A DNA stretch of 64,000 nt, taken from the NCBI GenBank assembly GCA_016717345.1, contig JADKFR010000003.1, forward strand, positions 248,001 through 312,000, in the 5' to 3' direction. Shown here one piece after another: positions 36,711 through 50,045 of this stretch. The position numbers and the translations under genes were made by a program. Within the stretch, counting starts at the first letter, position 1. Each line of letters begins with the position of its first letter. The notes below the pieces were generated by a model. It worked only from the letters and a program-made list of their open reading frames with translations, was not told the origin of the DNA and did not search any database. This stretch comes from Propionibacteriaceae bacterium. Lineage in GTDB: Bacteria > Actinomycetota > Actinomycetes > Propionibacteriales > Propionibacteriaceae.

Positions 36711-37478
36711 CTAATCGGCGCTGCCGACATTCTCTGCGTCCGGTTGCTCGTGGTCGCGGCTCAATCGCACGAAGTACTCCTGATTCCCGTTCTCCCCCAC
36801 CACCCGGCTGGGTCCCTGCCAGGTGGTCCGCCACCCCAGGCTTGCCGCCGCCTCGGCGACCCGGGCCACGGCGGCCCTCCGAGCCGGCTCATCCCGGACG
36901 ATCCCGTGCCCGTCCAAGCCGCCCCGTCCGACCTCGAACTGGGGCTTCACGAGCAGCAGCGCCGTCCCGTCAGGACGCAGGACCCCGAGCAGCGGTCCGA
37001 CCAGCAACGTCAGGGAGATGAACGATACGTCGGCCACCACCAGATCCACCTGCTCACCGTCCAGATGTTCGAGGGTGAGGTGGCGCAGGTTGGTGCGCTC
37101 GAGGACGCTCACCCGCGGGTCGTGGCGCAAGGATTCGGCCAACTGGCCGTGCCCGACATCGACGGCGTAGACGCGCGCGGCCCCTTCATCCAAGCAGACC
37201 TGGGTGAACCCTCCCGTGGACGCCCCTGCGTCCAGCACCCGGCCGGCAACCGCGGTCCCGGAATCCTCCAGGGCAAACAGCAACTTGTGGGCGGCTCGCG
37301 ACACGAAGCGGTCGACAAGGCTCACCGCGATGCGATCGGTCTCCTTGATCCCCGTCGAGGGTTTGGTCGTCACCACCTCGTTGACCACGACAGTGCCGGC
37401 GGCGATCGCCGCCTGGGCCGCGGCGCGGGAACGGGACAGTCCCCGTCGGACCAACTCGACGTCGAGCCGCGGCGTCAC
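36711..37478 (-). CDS. tlyA: TlyA-family rRNA 2'-O-methyltransferase
   Basis: 255 residues. N-terminal S4 RNA-binding domain (TPRLDVELVRRGLSRSRAAA) followed by an FtsJ-like SAM-dependent methyltransferase: GRVLDAGASTGGFTQVCLDE (SAM motif), VYAVDVGHGQLAESL, VVADVSFISLTLL and LLLVKPQFEVGR with the catalytic Lys. In mycobacteria TlyA 2'-O-methylates cytidines in 16S and 23S rRNA and underlies capreomycin sensitivity. GTG 37478 overlaps the stop of the upstream 58-residue gene (GTGA). Confidence 0.94.
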   Translation of the reverse strand: MTPRLDVELVRRGLSRSRAAAQAAIAAGTVVVNEVVTTKPSTGIKETDRIAVSLVDRFVSRAAHKLLFALEDSGTAVAGRVLDAGASTGGFTQVCLDEGAARVYAVDVGHGQLAESLRHDPRVSVLERTNLRHLTLEHLDGEQVDLVVADVSFISLTLLVGPLLGVLRPDGTALLLVKPQFEVGRGGLDGHGIVRDEPARRAAVARVAEAAASLGWRTTWQGPSRVVGENGNQEYFVRLSRDHEQPDAENVGSAD

Positions 37479-37651
37479 CGTCGAAGGTCCGCCGGTGGGG
37501 TGTTCAGCGCTGACTGGAGGGCATCAAGGGCAGCGGCGTACTTCTTGTGGTGGTCGTTGACGTCCTCTGAGAGCACCAGGGAGTCGAGTGCGGCATCAAC
37601 ATCGGCGATGCCCGTCACCGGTGGCGGGGTGCGCGATTCCGGGTGGCTCAC
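37475..37651 (-). CDS. 58-residue conserved small protein upstream of tlyA (Rv1693-like by position)
   Basis: GTG 37651 to TGA 37475 encodes 58 residues: a Pro-rich start (SHPESRTPPPVTGIADVD), then a helical core AALDSLVLSEDVNDHHKKYA and LDALQSALNTPPADL. Both ends overlap neighbours by 4 nt (GTGA with ecfT and with tlyA), and codon use matches them, which supports translation. M. tuberculosis has a hypothetical protein of about this length (Rv1693) between its HAD phosphatase and tlyA, as I recall. No function is known to me; translational coupling with tlyA is the main clue. Confidence 0.82.
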   Translation of the reverse strand: MSHPESRTPPPVTGIADVDAALDSLVLSEDVNDHHKKYAAALDALQSALNTPPADLRR

Positions 37652-38283
37652 GGGTGCGAGCCTACGCCGTCAGGCTCATCCTCACCCAGCCCGCGGGCGG
37701 CCAGGGCGGCGCCGGAGGCCTGGGCGTGACCCACCGCCCGGACCACGACCGGAGTGAGGAGGGCGAACAGGTGACGGTCCCGTCCGCGTGCCCGGGCGGC
37801 CTGACGCACCTGTGTGAACGAATCCAGCAACAGCGGGATGGAGCGCAGCATCAAGGCGATCGCGAGGCCCACCCGTTCCGGGTTGACCCCCACCCTGCGC
37901 AGCGGACGGATCCCGTCGACCAGCGCGTCGATCAGGACATGGGCAGGGGTGGTCACGGTGATCAGCCGGGACGCGTAGACGGCCGTCAGGAGGTTCGCGG
38001 CGATCACCACCCCTCGCAGCGGCTCAGCGATCAACACCTGATAGCCGACCATGATCGCGAGCAGCAGCCACAATCCAGCGGGGATGCCCCAGCTGTAGCG
38101 AAGTCCGACACCGGTCAACGCCAGGAACCCCATCACCAGCGCCAGCATGGCCAGGCTGAGCCACAGGTCGCCGACGATGATCGCCGGCAGGCTCACCACC
38201 AGCAACAACAAATACTTCCACCCCACGCCGAGCCGATGGAACATCGAGTCCCCGGGCACGTAGAGGCTGAAGACGCCGTTCAT
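37648..38283 (-). CDS. bioN: Energy-coupling factor transporter transmembrane protein (BioN/EcfT)
   Basis: 211 residues with about five hydrophobic segments (for example YLLLLVVSLPAIIVGDLWL and AGLWLLLAIMVGYQVL). The two Ala-Arg-Gly signatures that contact the ATPases are present: RQAARARGRDR and GAALAARGLGE. With BioM and BioY it forms a biotin importer. It overlaps the ATPase gene by 4 nt (ATGA) and the 58-residue gene by 4 nt. Confidence 0.9.
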   Translation of the reverse strand: MNGVFSLYVPGDSMFHRLGVGWKYLLLLVVSLPAIIVGDLWLSLAMLALVMGFLALTGVGLRYSWGIPAGLWLLLAIMVGYQVLIAEPLRGVVIAANLLTAVYASRLITVTTPAHVLIDALVDGIRPLRRVGVNPERVGLAIALMLRSIPLLLDSFTQVRQAARARGRDRHLFALLTPVVVRAVGHAQASGAALAARGLGEDEPDGVGSHP

Positions 38284-38984
38284 CTCGTCATCAGTTCCAG
38301 ATAGGAGGCGATGGTCGGCCCCGGCGCACCGTCCGCGACCACCCGACCTTCGTCGACAACGAGGACGCGGTCGGCGTCGGCAGCGATCTCCAAGTCGTGG
38401 GTGGCCACGATGACCTGCTGGCCGACCTCGGACAGCGCCCGTTGGATCAGGGTACGGTTTCGCAGGTCGAGCAGCGTGGTGGGCTCGTCAGCCACCACGA
38501 TCACCGGATCGGCCGCCAGCACCGAGGTCAGGGCCACGAGTTGGCGCTCCCCCCCGGAGAGGTCGTAGACGCTCTGGTCGGCGAAGCGGCCCAGCCCGCG
38601 CTGCTCCAGCAGCGCCAGCGCGCGTCGGCGTCGCTCCGTCCGGTCCGGCACGTCGCGGCGCAGGCTGAGTTCAACGTCGTCAGCCGCTGTGGCCATGACG
38701 AGTTGGGCCAGCGGGTCAGTGAAGATGAAGCCGACCCGCCGGCGTACCTCGCGGCCTTGGTCGCGGGTGTCCAGTCCATCCACCAGGACATGCCCTGACG
38801 TCGGCAGCACCAGCCCGTTGAGCAGTCGCAGCAGCGTGGACTTTCCCGACCCGTTCGCGCCGATGACCGCGATCCGCCGTTCCGCCAACCTGAGTGTCGT
38901 CTCGGCGACCAGGATCCGCCGCAGCGGGCGGCCGCCCGCTCTGGGGACCGAGACGACGACCTGGACGCCTTGAAGCTCAATCAC
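38280..38984 (-). CDS. bioM: ECF transporter ATP-binding protein (BioM/EcfA)
   Basis: 234 residues. ABC ATPase with Walker A VIGANGSGKSTLLRLLNGLV, Q-loop region RRVGFIFTDPLAQLV, signature YDLSGGERQLVAL, Walker B PVIVVADEPTTLLDLRNR and His-switch VIVATHDLEI. GTG 38984 lies one base after the bioY stop. A single ATPase gene suggests a homodimeric BioMNY (group I) transporter dedicated to biotin. Confidence 0.91.
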   Translation of the reverse strand: MIELQGVQVVVSVPRAGGRPLRRILVAETTLRLAERRIAVIGANGSGKSTLLRLLNGLVLPTSGHVLVDGLDTRDQGREVRRRVGFIFTDPLAQLVMATAADDVELSLRRDVPDRTERRRRALALLEQRGLGRFADQSVYDLSGGERQLVALTSVLAADPVIVVADEPTTLLDLRNRTLIQRALSEVGQQVIVATHDLEIAADADRVLVVDEGRVVADGAPGPTIASYLELMTR

Positions 38985-38985
38985 C

Positions 38986-39576
38986 TCAGGCGGTGGCGGG
39001 GACCGGCGCGGCCAGTAACGCCGGGAAGGCCTTGTGGACGGCGACAGCGATGCCGGCAGCGGCGAACACCTTGGCGATGTCTCCCGGGACGTAGGCCAAG
39101 GCTACGCCGATCGCGTGCAGCAGGTCCATGTGGGCGTTGACCACAAATCCGGCGATGCCAAGGGGGGTGACGATCAGCAGGGCCGGGACCAGACCGGCCA
39201 CCACCAGCCACAGATATTGAGCTCTGAAGCCGCGGCGCAGGAAGTAGGCGGCCAACGCCCCGGTGGCGGCAGCAGCGATCGGGAAACTGATCAGGTAGCC
39301 CGCTGTCGGTCCGGCCATCACCCCAAGGCCGGCCTTTCCGCCGGCGAGGACCGGGAGTCCGGCCAGTCCAACCACGACGTAGAGCAGGGTGGCCAGGAAT
39401 CCGCGCCACGCGCCCAGCACCAGGCCGGTCACCGTGATCGCGAGGGTCTGCAGGGTGAGCGGGACGCCGAGCGGGCCCACCGGGATGGCGGGCGTCAGCG
39501 AGAATGCGGCAATCAAGGCTGCGAAGACCGAAACCAACGCGAGATCCATCGCGGGGGGCGTGGTGGACTGTGCCAT
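38986..39576 (-). CDS. bioY: Biotin-binding substrate component BioY
   Basis: 196 residues, six hydrophobic helices. The BioY signature is clear: PVGPLGVPLTLQTLAITVTG, LLYVVVGLAGLPVLAGGKAG and MAGPTAGYLISFPIAA. It binds biotin at the cell surface for uptake. AAGGAG precedes two adjacent ATG codons at 39579 and 39576; the second has the better spacing. The 88-bp gap to the HAD gene upstream (39577-39667) contains GC-rich inverted repeats but no biotin-repressor box I recognise. Confidence 0.94.
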   Translation of the reverse strand: MAQSTTPPAMDLALVSVFAALIAAFSLTPAIPVGPLGVPLTLQTLAITVTGLVLGAWRGFLATLLYVVVGLAGLPVLAGGKAGLGVMAGPTAGYLISFPIAAAATGALAAYFLRRGFRAQYLWLVVAGLVPALLIVTPLGIAGFVVNAHMDLLHAIGVALAYVPGDIAKVFAAAGIAVAVHKAFPALLAAPVPATA

Positions 39577-39667
39577 CATGACTCCTTGTCAGGGCCGGAA
39601 CGGGACAGGTCGAAGGGTGCTCCGGCCTGAGCAGGATATACCGGCCGACGGCACCGGCCGCCAGTGC

Positions 39668-40666
39668 TCAGGGGAGCAGATCGAGGTCGGCAAGGGCCCC
39701 GTCGGTCTCCAGGGCGGGGTCGCCCCAGGCCAGCGCCGCCAGGGCCCAGAGGGCGTCAAGCTGTTCCTGGAGGGTGATCGGCTGGCTCACGATGACTGCT
39801 TCCCTGCCATGAAGCTCGACTCGCTGGCCTCCGCACGCCACTCCGGTGGCGATGGGCAGCAGCCTCCGTGGGGGCAGCAACAAGGCAGCAATATCAGCAC
39901 CGATGTGGGTGGGTCGCTCCCCTGGACCGGCGGCGAGCAGATCAGACTTTCCGTGGGCGCCGCTGAAGACCAGCAACGAGTCCATCGCTGCCCGGTTGGC
40001 ACCGATGATGTCGGTGTCGATCCGGTCTCCGACGAAGATCGGGTGCTGGGCCCCGGTCCTTTGGACGGCCTCCGCCAGCATCGGACGGAACGGCTTGCCG
40101 AAGATCGCAGCCGGGGCACCGCCGATGGCCGTGCTGACGACGGCCAGCATGGCTCCCAGGCCCGGCACAATGCCGCGATCGGTCGGACGCGAGGCGTCGT
40201 CATTCGTCGCGAACCAGGTGGCGCCTCGTTGGATCGCCAGGCAGACCTCGTCGAGCATCGGCCAGGTGAGCTGCGGGTCGTACCCCTGGATGACCGCCAC
40301 GGGGTCGGCGTCCGCGCTTGACACCGGGGTCAGGCCGACCTCACGAATCAGGTCCACCAGGCTGGCGCTCCCGGCGACCAGCACTGCCGAGCCGGGGGGC
40401 AATACGCGCGCGATCCCCACGGCCGCCACCTGGGCGCTCGTGAGGACGGTGGACTCGGCGGCGGTGAAGCCGAGTTGCCGCAAGTGGTCAACGACCGTCT
40501 GGGAGCTGCGGGCGGCGTTGTTGGTGACGTACATCACCCGTTTGCCGTGCGCCTCCAGGCTGGCCATGGCCCCGACGGCCCCCTCGACCGCGACCGGGCC
40601 GAGGTAGATGACGCCGTCCAAATCGAAGAGGGCAGCATCGTAGGCGTCCACCAAGCACTCAGTCAT
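39668..40666 (-). CDS. HAD-superfamily hydrolase (NagD-like sugar phosphatase)
   Basis: 332 residues from ATG 40666. Subclass IIA HAD phosphatase: motif I AALFDLDGVIYLGPVAVEGA, motif II VMYVTNNAARSSQTVVDHLR, motif III Lys in IFGKPFRPM, and motif IV FVGDRIDTDIIGANRAAMD. It overlaps the TPR gene by 8 nt. The positional equivalent in M. tuberculosis is Rv1692, described as a glycerol 3-phosphate phosphatase; that substrate is plausible here but not shown. The last ~70 residues form a C-terminal extension rich in Ala/Leu. Confidence 0.9.
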   Translation of the reverse strand: MTECLVDAYDAALFDLDGVIYLGPVAVEGAVGAMASLEAHGKRVMYVTNNAARSSQTVVDHLRQLGFTAAESTVLTSAQVAAVGIARVLPPGSAVLVAGSASLVDLIREVGLTPVSSADADPVAVIQGYDPQLTWPMLDEVCLAIQRGATWFATNDDASRPTDRGIVPGLGAMLAVVSTAIGGAPAAIFGKPFRPMLAEAVQRTGAQHPIFVGDRIDTDIIGANRAAMDSLLVFSGAHGKSDLLAAGPGERPTHIGADIAALLLPPRRLLPIATGVACGGQRVELHGREAVIVSQPITLQEQLDALWALAALAWGDPALETDGALADLDLLP

Positions 40667-42926
40667 GAGCACCCGACCCTTGGCTCGCGGCGCCGTCCAC
40701 CGGGTCACCCGGGACGTTGGGGTCACCCTGATCACTGGGACCCTCGTCCTCCTCGGAGTCGTCGAAGACGATCGTGATCCCCTGCAGTTCGGCAACCCGG
40801 TCCGCCGCATCAGTCTCGTTGTCGACGTCCAGCGCAGCAGCTGAGTTGAACCACTGCTCAGCACCGACCAGGTCGCCCTCGGCGACCAGGAGTTCGGCGT
40901 AGCCATAGCGCAGGCGGGCCCTGGCCAGCTTGGGCCCACGCGTGCCGACCGCTTCCAGTTCAGCGCGCAACAACCGGATCGCCTCGTCCCGTTGACCGAG
41001 GTCGACCCGCGCACCGGCCTCGACCAACCGCAACTCGATCATCTGGTGGACGTCGGGGTGGGCGGCCAGACCCTCCTTGACCACCTTGAGCGCAGCGTGG
41101 GGACGGCCAAGCGCACGCTCGCAGTCTGCGATGGCGGGCAGATACTCCGTCGTCCCGCTCATCCGACGCAGGGCCCGGAACTCGCTCAGCGCGACGTCGA
41201 AGTGGCCGGCCGCATAGGCGGTTTCTCCGGTGGCCTCCCGAGTCACGGGAAGCCGTGCCGCCCGTCGTCGCGCCGCCTCCGCGTGGGCATAGGCCAACTC
41301 GGGGTCGGAGTCGATCAGCATCCCTGCCATCAACAGGTGGGCCCCGACGACATCGGCGTGTTCGGTGGTGAGGCTGCGCAGTTCTGCCCGTACCCCGCGT
41401 GGAAGTTCGCGCAGGTCGAGCCCCTCCGGAGTGGCTGGCTCATTGGCCTTGGGAGCCAACCCGGGATGCAACGCGGGCTTCTCCTCGGCTGATGGCCGGT
41501 CCCTGGGATCCCGGCGCCCTCGGACGGCAGCTCCTCCGGCGGCTGCGGCGGCGAAACCAGCCGAGGGGGGACGCCGATCGTCGGAACGTCCGCGTGGACC
41601 CGCAGTCGTGCGATCGCCGCCGTCGTAACGCGGGGTGGCCCTACTGTCCTGGCTGCCGGTGCGCGGCCGGTCGCTGCTGTGCGGACGGTCACCGCCGCTG
41701 GGGCGGTCACCACCGCTGGTACGGGCCGGTCGCTGCTGTAGGGACGGTCACCACCGCTGGGACGGCTCCCACCGCTGGTACGGGGACGGTCGCTGCTGTA
41801 GGGACGGTCACCACCACTGGGACGGCTCCCACCACTGGTACGGGGCCGGTCGCTGCTGTAGGGACGGTCACCACCACTGGGACGGCCCCCACCACCGGTA
41901 CGCGGCCGGTCGCTGCTGTAGGGACGGTCACCACCGGTAGGACGGCCCCCACCACCGGTGCGGGGACGGTCGCTGCTGTAGGGACGGTCACCACCGGTAG
42001 GACGGCCCCCACCCCACCAGGCGCGCCGGGACGGTCACCGCCGAGGACGGTCCACCGCTTGCGGGGACGGTCGCTGCTGTAGGGACGGTCACCGCCGGTA
42101 GGACGGCGGCCACCGCTGGTGCGGGGACGGTCGCTGCTGTAGGGACGGTCACCACCACTGGGGCGGCCACCGCTGGTACGGGGACGGTCGCTGCTGTAGG
42201 GACGGTCCCCACCACTGGGGCGGCCACCGCTGGTGCGGGGACGGTCACTGCTGTAGGGCCGGTCACCACCACTGGGGCGGCCACCGCTGGTGCGGGGCCG
42301 GTCGCTGCTGTAGGGACGGTCACCACCAGGGCGGCTCCCACCACTGGGACGGCTCCCACCACTGGGACGGCTCCCACCACCGGTACGCGGACGGTCACTG
42401 CTGTAGGGACGGTCACCACCGCTAGGGACGGCCACCACCGGTACCGCTTAGGGCCGGTCACCGCCGCAGGGACGGCCACCTGGGGACGGTCCTGCTGTAG
42501 GGACGGTCACCACCTGGGACGGCTCCCACCACCGGTACGCGGACGGTCACTGCTGTAGGGACGGTCACCACCGCTAGGACGGCTACCCCCGCTAGGACGG
42601 CCACCTGCCGTCCGCGGCCGGTCGCTGCTGTAGGGACGGTCACCACCCGATCCGGTGCGTTCTGTGCCGGTTCGGTCTGAGAAGGGGCGCGTGTCTCTTC
42701 CAGCTTGCCCGCGGTTCGCTGCACCACCGCGCCCACCGGCGTTTCGAGGTGACGAATCTCGCGACTCCCAACCTGGCTGCGTGCCCCTTCGAGCATCCAT
42801 CCCGCGGCGGGCACCACCTTTGCCGGCGTTGGGACGGCTCTGAGCAGGCCTGTCGCCTCCTTGTCGTCCGCCCTCGCTCCGGGGACGATCCGAACCGCCC
42901 TGGCGAGCGCCCGATTCCTTTGTCAT
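40659..42926 (-). pseudogene. TPR protein with Gly/Arg/Asp-Pro-Tyr repeat N-terminal region, several frameshifts
   Basis: Begins at ATG 42926 (MTKESGARQGGSDRPRSEGG), a basic, disordered, Gly/Arg-rich segment. Then about 15 repeats of GGDRPYSSDRPRTSGGRPS follow, then DGGDRTTAGPRGRSDDR and, from about 41470, an Ala/Leu/Glu-rich helical C-terminal domain with TPR-like pairs (VVGAHLLMAGMLIDSDPELA; LRYGYAELLVAEGDLVGAEQ) and an acidic tail to 40659. The repeat tract is broken by at least four small indels, near 42513, between 42420 and 42510, near 42010 and near 41723, so no single frame covers the gene. Position matches Rv1691-type TPR proteins. Composition suggests RNA- or nucleoid-binding; that is inference. 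Confidence 0.78.
41655..42650. repeat. Tandem coding repeat, 57-60 bp unit, about 15 copies
   Basis: The core GCTGCTGTAGGGACGGTC on the plus strand (one base variants) recurs about every 57-60 bases, encoding on the minus strand the 19-20 residue unit GGDRPYSSDRPRTSGG(S)RPS. Copies differ by synonymous and conservative changes (T/C, SGG or GGG, GRPS or GSRPS), so the array is not a recent perfect expansion. Two stretches (42000-42060 and 42420-42515) are disordered by indels. Array length could be wrong if reads were collapsed. Confidence 0.88.
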
Positions 42927-42980
42927 CGCTTCATCCTGCCCTTCTGTGGCCTTTGTGACGCAAAGAGTCCGGAAATGCAC

Positions 42981-43018
42981 AACACCCCCGTGGAACCCGA
43001 AGGCCCCACGGGGGTGTT
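42981..43018. terminator. rRNA operon terminator
   Basis: Perfect 13-bp stem, AACACCCCCGTGG with CCACGGGGGTGTT, around a 12-nt loop. It stands between 5S rRNA (ends 43024 on the minus strand) and the TPR gene (starts 42926). It should end the rRNA operon, and it can also form on the opposite strand. Confidence 0.85.
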
Positions 43019-43023
43019 TGTAT

Positions 43024-43142
43024 GTCCGGCGACGTCCTACTCTCCCACAGGTTCCCACCTGCAGTACCATCGGCGCTGAAAGGCTTAGCTTCCGGGTTCG
43101 GAATGGAGCCGGGCGTTTCCCTTTCGCCATGATCACCGAAAC
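43024..43142 (-). rRNA. rrf: 5S ribosomal RNA
   Basis: About 119 nt. On the minus strand it begins GTTTCGGTGATCATGGCG, contains CCCATTCCGAACCCGGAAG-type helix III sequence, and ends GAGAGTAGGACGTCGCCGGAC, the usual actinobacterial 5S ends. Exact termini are approximate. It is the last gene of the operon, about 80 bp after 23S. Confidence 0.93.
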
Positions 43143-43187
43143 TCTATGGAGTTGTGCCGGCCTCTTGTTCAGAGGTCCCGACCGTTA

Positions 43188-43225
43188 CTCGAGAACCGCA
43201 CAGTGGACGCGTAACATCTTTGTAG
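43188..43225 (-). other. 3' arm of 23S processing stem
   Basis: Read on the plus strand, ACCGCACAGTGGACGCG and ACATCTTTGTAG match the inverse of the sequence just before 23S at 46335-46371. The two arms can pair over about 37 bases with few mismatches, looping out the whole 23S, as RNase III precursor stems do. Confidence 0.75.
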
Positions 43226-43228
43226 GAA

Positions 43229-48170
<4,942 letters not shown>

Positions 48171-48649
48171 TTTTCAGATGTGGGCTTTAAGGCCCGTAAC
48201 CGTCAACTTCGGTCTGATACTGACGCAGACTCATTGCTGAATCTGCTCAATAATCAAAGGAATCCGTCCAGACATGTGTTCGACTTTCGTCTCGCACACC
48301 CCTGGAACGGGGTTTGTTTGCACTCCGTAGAGTGCATTATTGTGCATTGACTTTTAAAGCACGCTGTTGAGTTCTCAAGTTTCGGGTGCGCACCTCGCTT
48401 TGGCTTTCACCGCCGCTTGGGGCAACTCGACTTACTTTACTTGGTTCGAAGCCCGGTGTCAAACCGGGCCCTTTCACCCTCCCCCACTCACGTCGACGCA
48501 CGGATCTTGATGGGTCCTGGCATGGACGCACATCTATCCGAGCTAGTCAGTGGTGGTTTGGCGCTCCAGTTCGTCCGCACCAAGTCTTCCTTGGTTCGTC
48601 CGTGTCACCGGCAGCGCTTGATGAACATTACGCAGGTGTCACGTCGGCG
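48171..48649 (-). promoter_or_regulatory. rRNA operon leader and promoter region
   Basis: 479 bases without a protein gene. It contains two promoters (listed separately), a perfect 7-bp hairpin TGCACTC-CGTA-GAGTGCA at 48319-48336, and a boxA-like TGCTTTAAAAG on the minus strand at about 48353-48363 preceded by CTTGAGAACTCAACAG. These resemble the antitermination and processing signals of other rRNA leaders. The remainder is AT-richer than the surroundings and shows nothing else. Confidence 0.65.
48434..48462 (-). promoter_or_regulatory. rRNA promoter, downstream (P2)
   Basis: Minus strand TTGACA (48462-48457), 17-nt spacer, TAAAGT (48439-48434). Near-consensus sigma-70-type promoter, about 260 bp before 16S. 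Confidence 0.85.
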
Positions 48650-48653
48650 TCAA
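48625..48653 (-). promoter_or_regulatory. rRNA promoter, upstream (P1)
   Basis: Minus strand TTGACG (48653-48648), 17-nt spacer, TAATGT (48630-48625). The -35 overlaps the tyrS stop codon (TGA at 48652-48650), so the rRNA operon starts directly at the tyrS 3' end. Confidence 0.72.
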
Positions 48654-49951
48654 ATCGAGCCGGGGTCGATGGTGTCGGGGGCGCCTGAGGCACCCACCAC
48701 GACGCCTCCCACCGTCCGCTTGCCCCTGCGCAGGATCAGGTAGCGGCCGGCCAGCAGATCACTGGCCTGGACTCTGGCGTCGGGGTCGCTGACCTTGGCG
48801 TTGTTGAGGTACGCCCCACCCTCAGCGACGGCCCGCCTCGCGGCAGACTTGCTCGCCACCACCCCAGAGGCCGCTAGGACGTCGGTAACGAGTGGGAGGT
48901 CCCCCGTCCAGGGGAACTGGGGGGCGCCCAGTTCGGCACATACCGAGGCCAGGACATCCTCGGTGAGCCCCTGCAGTTCAGCGCGGCCGAAGATCGCCGC
49001 CGCCGCCTGGGTCGCGGCCCGGCGCTCTCGTGGAGAGTGGACGAGGTCGGTGATGTCATCGGCCAGGGCCCGTTGCGCGGCCCTCAGGTGCGGAGCCTCG
49101 ACGGTCTGGCGGGTCAGGTCGGCGATCTGGTCCGCGCTCCGTGTGGTGAAGATCTTCAAGTAGGTCTCCACCATGGCGTCCTCGGCGTTGAGGAAGAACT
49201 GGTGAAAGGCATATGGGCTTGTCATCGACGGATCGAGCCACACCGTCCCGGATTCGGTCTTGCCGAACTTGGTGCCGTCGGCCTTGGTGAGCAACGGTGT
49301 CGCCAACGCGTGCACCCGGGCCCCGTCTGCTCGCCGGATCAGGTCGACCCCGGCGGTGAGGTTGCCCCACTGATCGGAACCTCCCGTCTGCAGCGTGCAC
49401 CGGTGTCGCCGGAAGAGCTCGAGGTAGTCCAGGGACTGCAATAGCACGTAGGAGAACTCGGTGTAGGAGATCCCCGCCTCCAGGCGGGCCCGCACGACTT
49501 CGCGATCCAGCATCCGGTTCACGCTGAAGTGCTTCCCGATGTCCCGGAGGAAGTCCAGGGTCGACAACTGGGCCGTCCAGTCGTAGTTGTTGACCAGAAT
49601 CGCGCCGTTGGGCCCGTCGAAATCAACGAACTTGCTCACCTGGCCGCGAATCCGGTCCACCCACTGATGGACGAGCTCCTTCGGGTTCAGGCTGCGTTCG
49701 GCAGTCTGCTTGGGGTCACCGATGAGCCCCGTCGATCCGCCCACGAGCAGGATCGGGCGATGCCCTGCTGCCTGCAGTAGACGAACCAGCATCAGCTGGA
49801 CCAGGTTTCCCATGTGGATGCTCGGCGCGGTGGGATCGAACCCGACGTAGAAGCTCACCGGGCCTGCACCCAGGTGGGAATCCAGCGCTTCGAGCTCGGT
49901 CGAATGGGCGATGAAGCCCCGCCATGTCAGTTCGTCCAGTACCCGCGTCAC
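48650..49951 (-). CDS. tyrS: Tyrosyl-tRNA synthetase
   Basis: 433 residues from GTG 49951 (TRVLDELTWRGFIAHSTELE). Class I synthetase with YVGFDPTAPSIHMGNLVQLM (HIGH as HMGN), tyrosine-binding SYTEFSYVLLQSLDYLELF, GGSDQWGNLTAGVDLIRR, and KFGKTESGTVWLD (KMSKS as KFGKT). The C-terminal S4 RNA-binding domain follows (KSAARRAVAEGGAYLNNAKV). Upstream frame to 50128 is rejected. TAGGCT stands 8 nt before the GTG, a possible leaderless start. No T-box was seen. Followed directly by the rRNA operon. Confidence 0.96.
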   Translation of the reverse strand: MTRVLDELTWRGFIAHSTELEALDSHLGAGPVSFYVGFDPTAPSIHMGNLVQLMLVRLLQAAGHRPILLVGGSTGLIGDPKQTAERSLNPKELVHQWVDRIRGQVSKFVDFDGPNGAILVNNYDWTAQLSTLDFLRDIGKHFSVNRMLDREVVRARLEAGISYTEFSYVLLQSLDYLELFRRHRCTLQTGGSDQWGNLTAGVDLIRRADGARVHALATPLLTKADGTKFGKTESGTVWLDPSMTSPYAFHQFFLNAEDAMVETYLKIFTTRSADQIADLTRQTVEAPHLRAAQRALADDITDLVHSPRERRAATQAAAAIFGRAELQGLTEDVLASVCAELGAPQFPWTGDLPLVTDVLAASGVVASKSAARRAVAEGGAYLNNAKVSDPDARVQASDLLAGRYLILRRGKRTVGGVVVGASGAPDTIDPGSI

Positions 49952-50045
49952 GACGCCCAAGCCTAGCCGAGGGTGTTGGCGGCGGGAATCGCGAGATCTG
50001 TCGGAGTCGGTGCGTAGCGTGGGCGCCTGATCCGGGAGGTTGAGC

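Noticed and set aside
39577..39667. Riboswitch or biotin-repressor site upstream of bioY
   Set aside because: Only GC-rich inverted repeats are visible; no known biotin operator palindrome or riboswitch core can be matched.
41399..42082. Long plus-strand open frame rich in Val/Thr/Ala/Gly repeats, opposite the TPR gene
   Set aside because: It is the antisense reading of the GGDRPYSSDRP array; repeats of fixed period keep all frames open. It has no conserved domain, ribosome site or promoter.
41655..42650. CRISPR-like regularly spaced repeats
   Set aside because: The units are contiguous coding repeats with conserved frame on the minus strand and no unique spacers; no cas genes are near.
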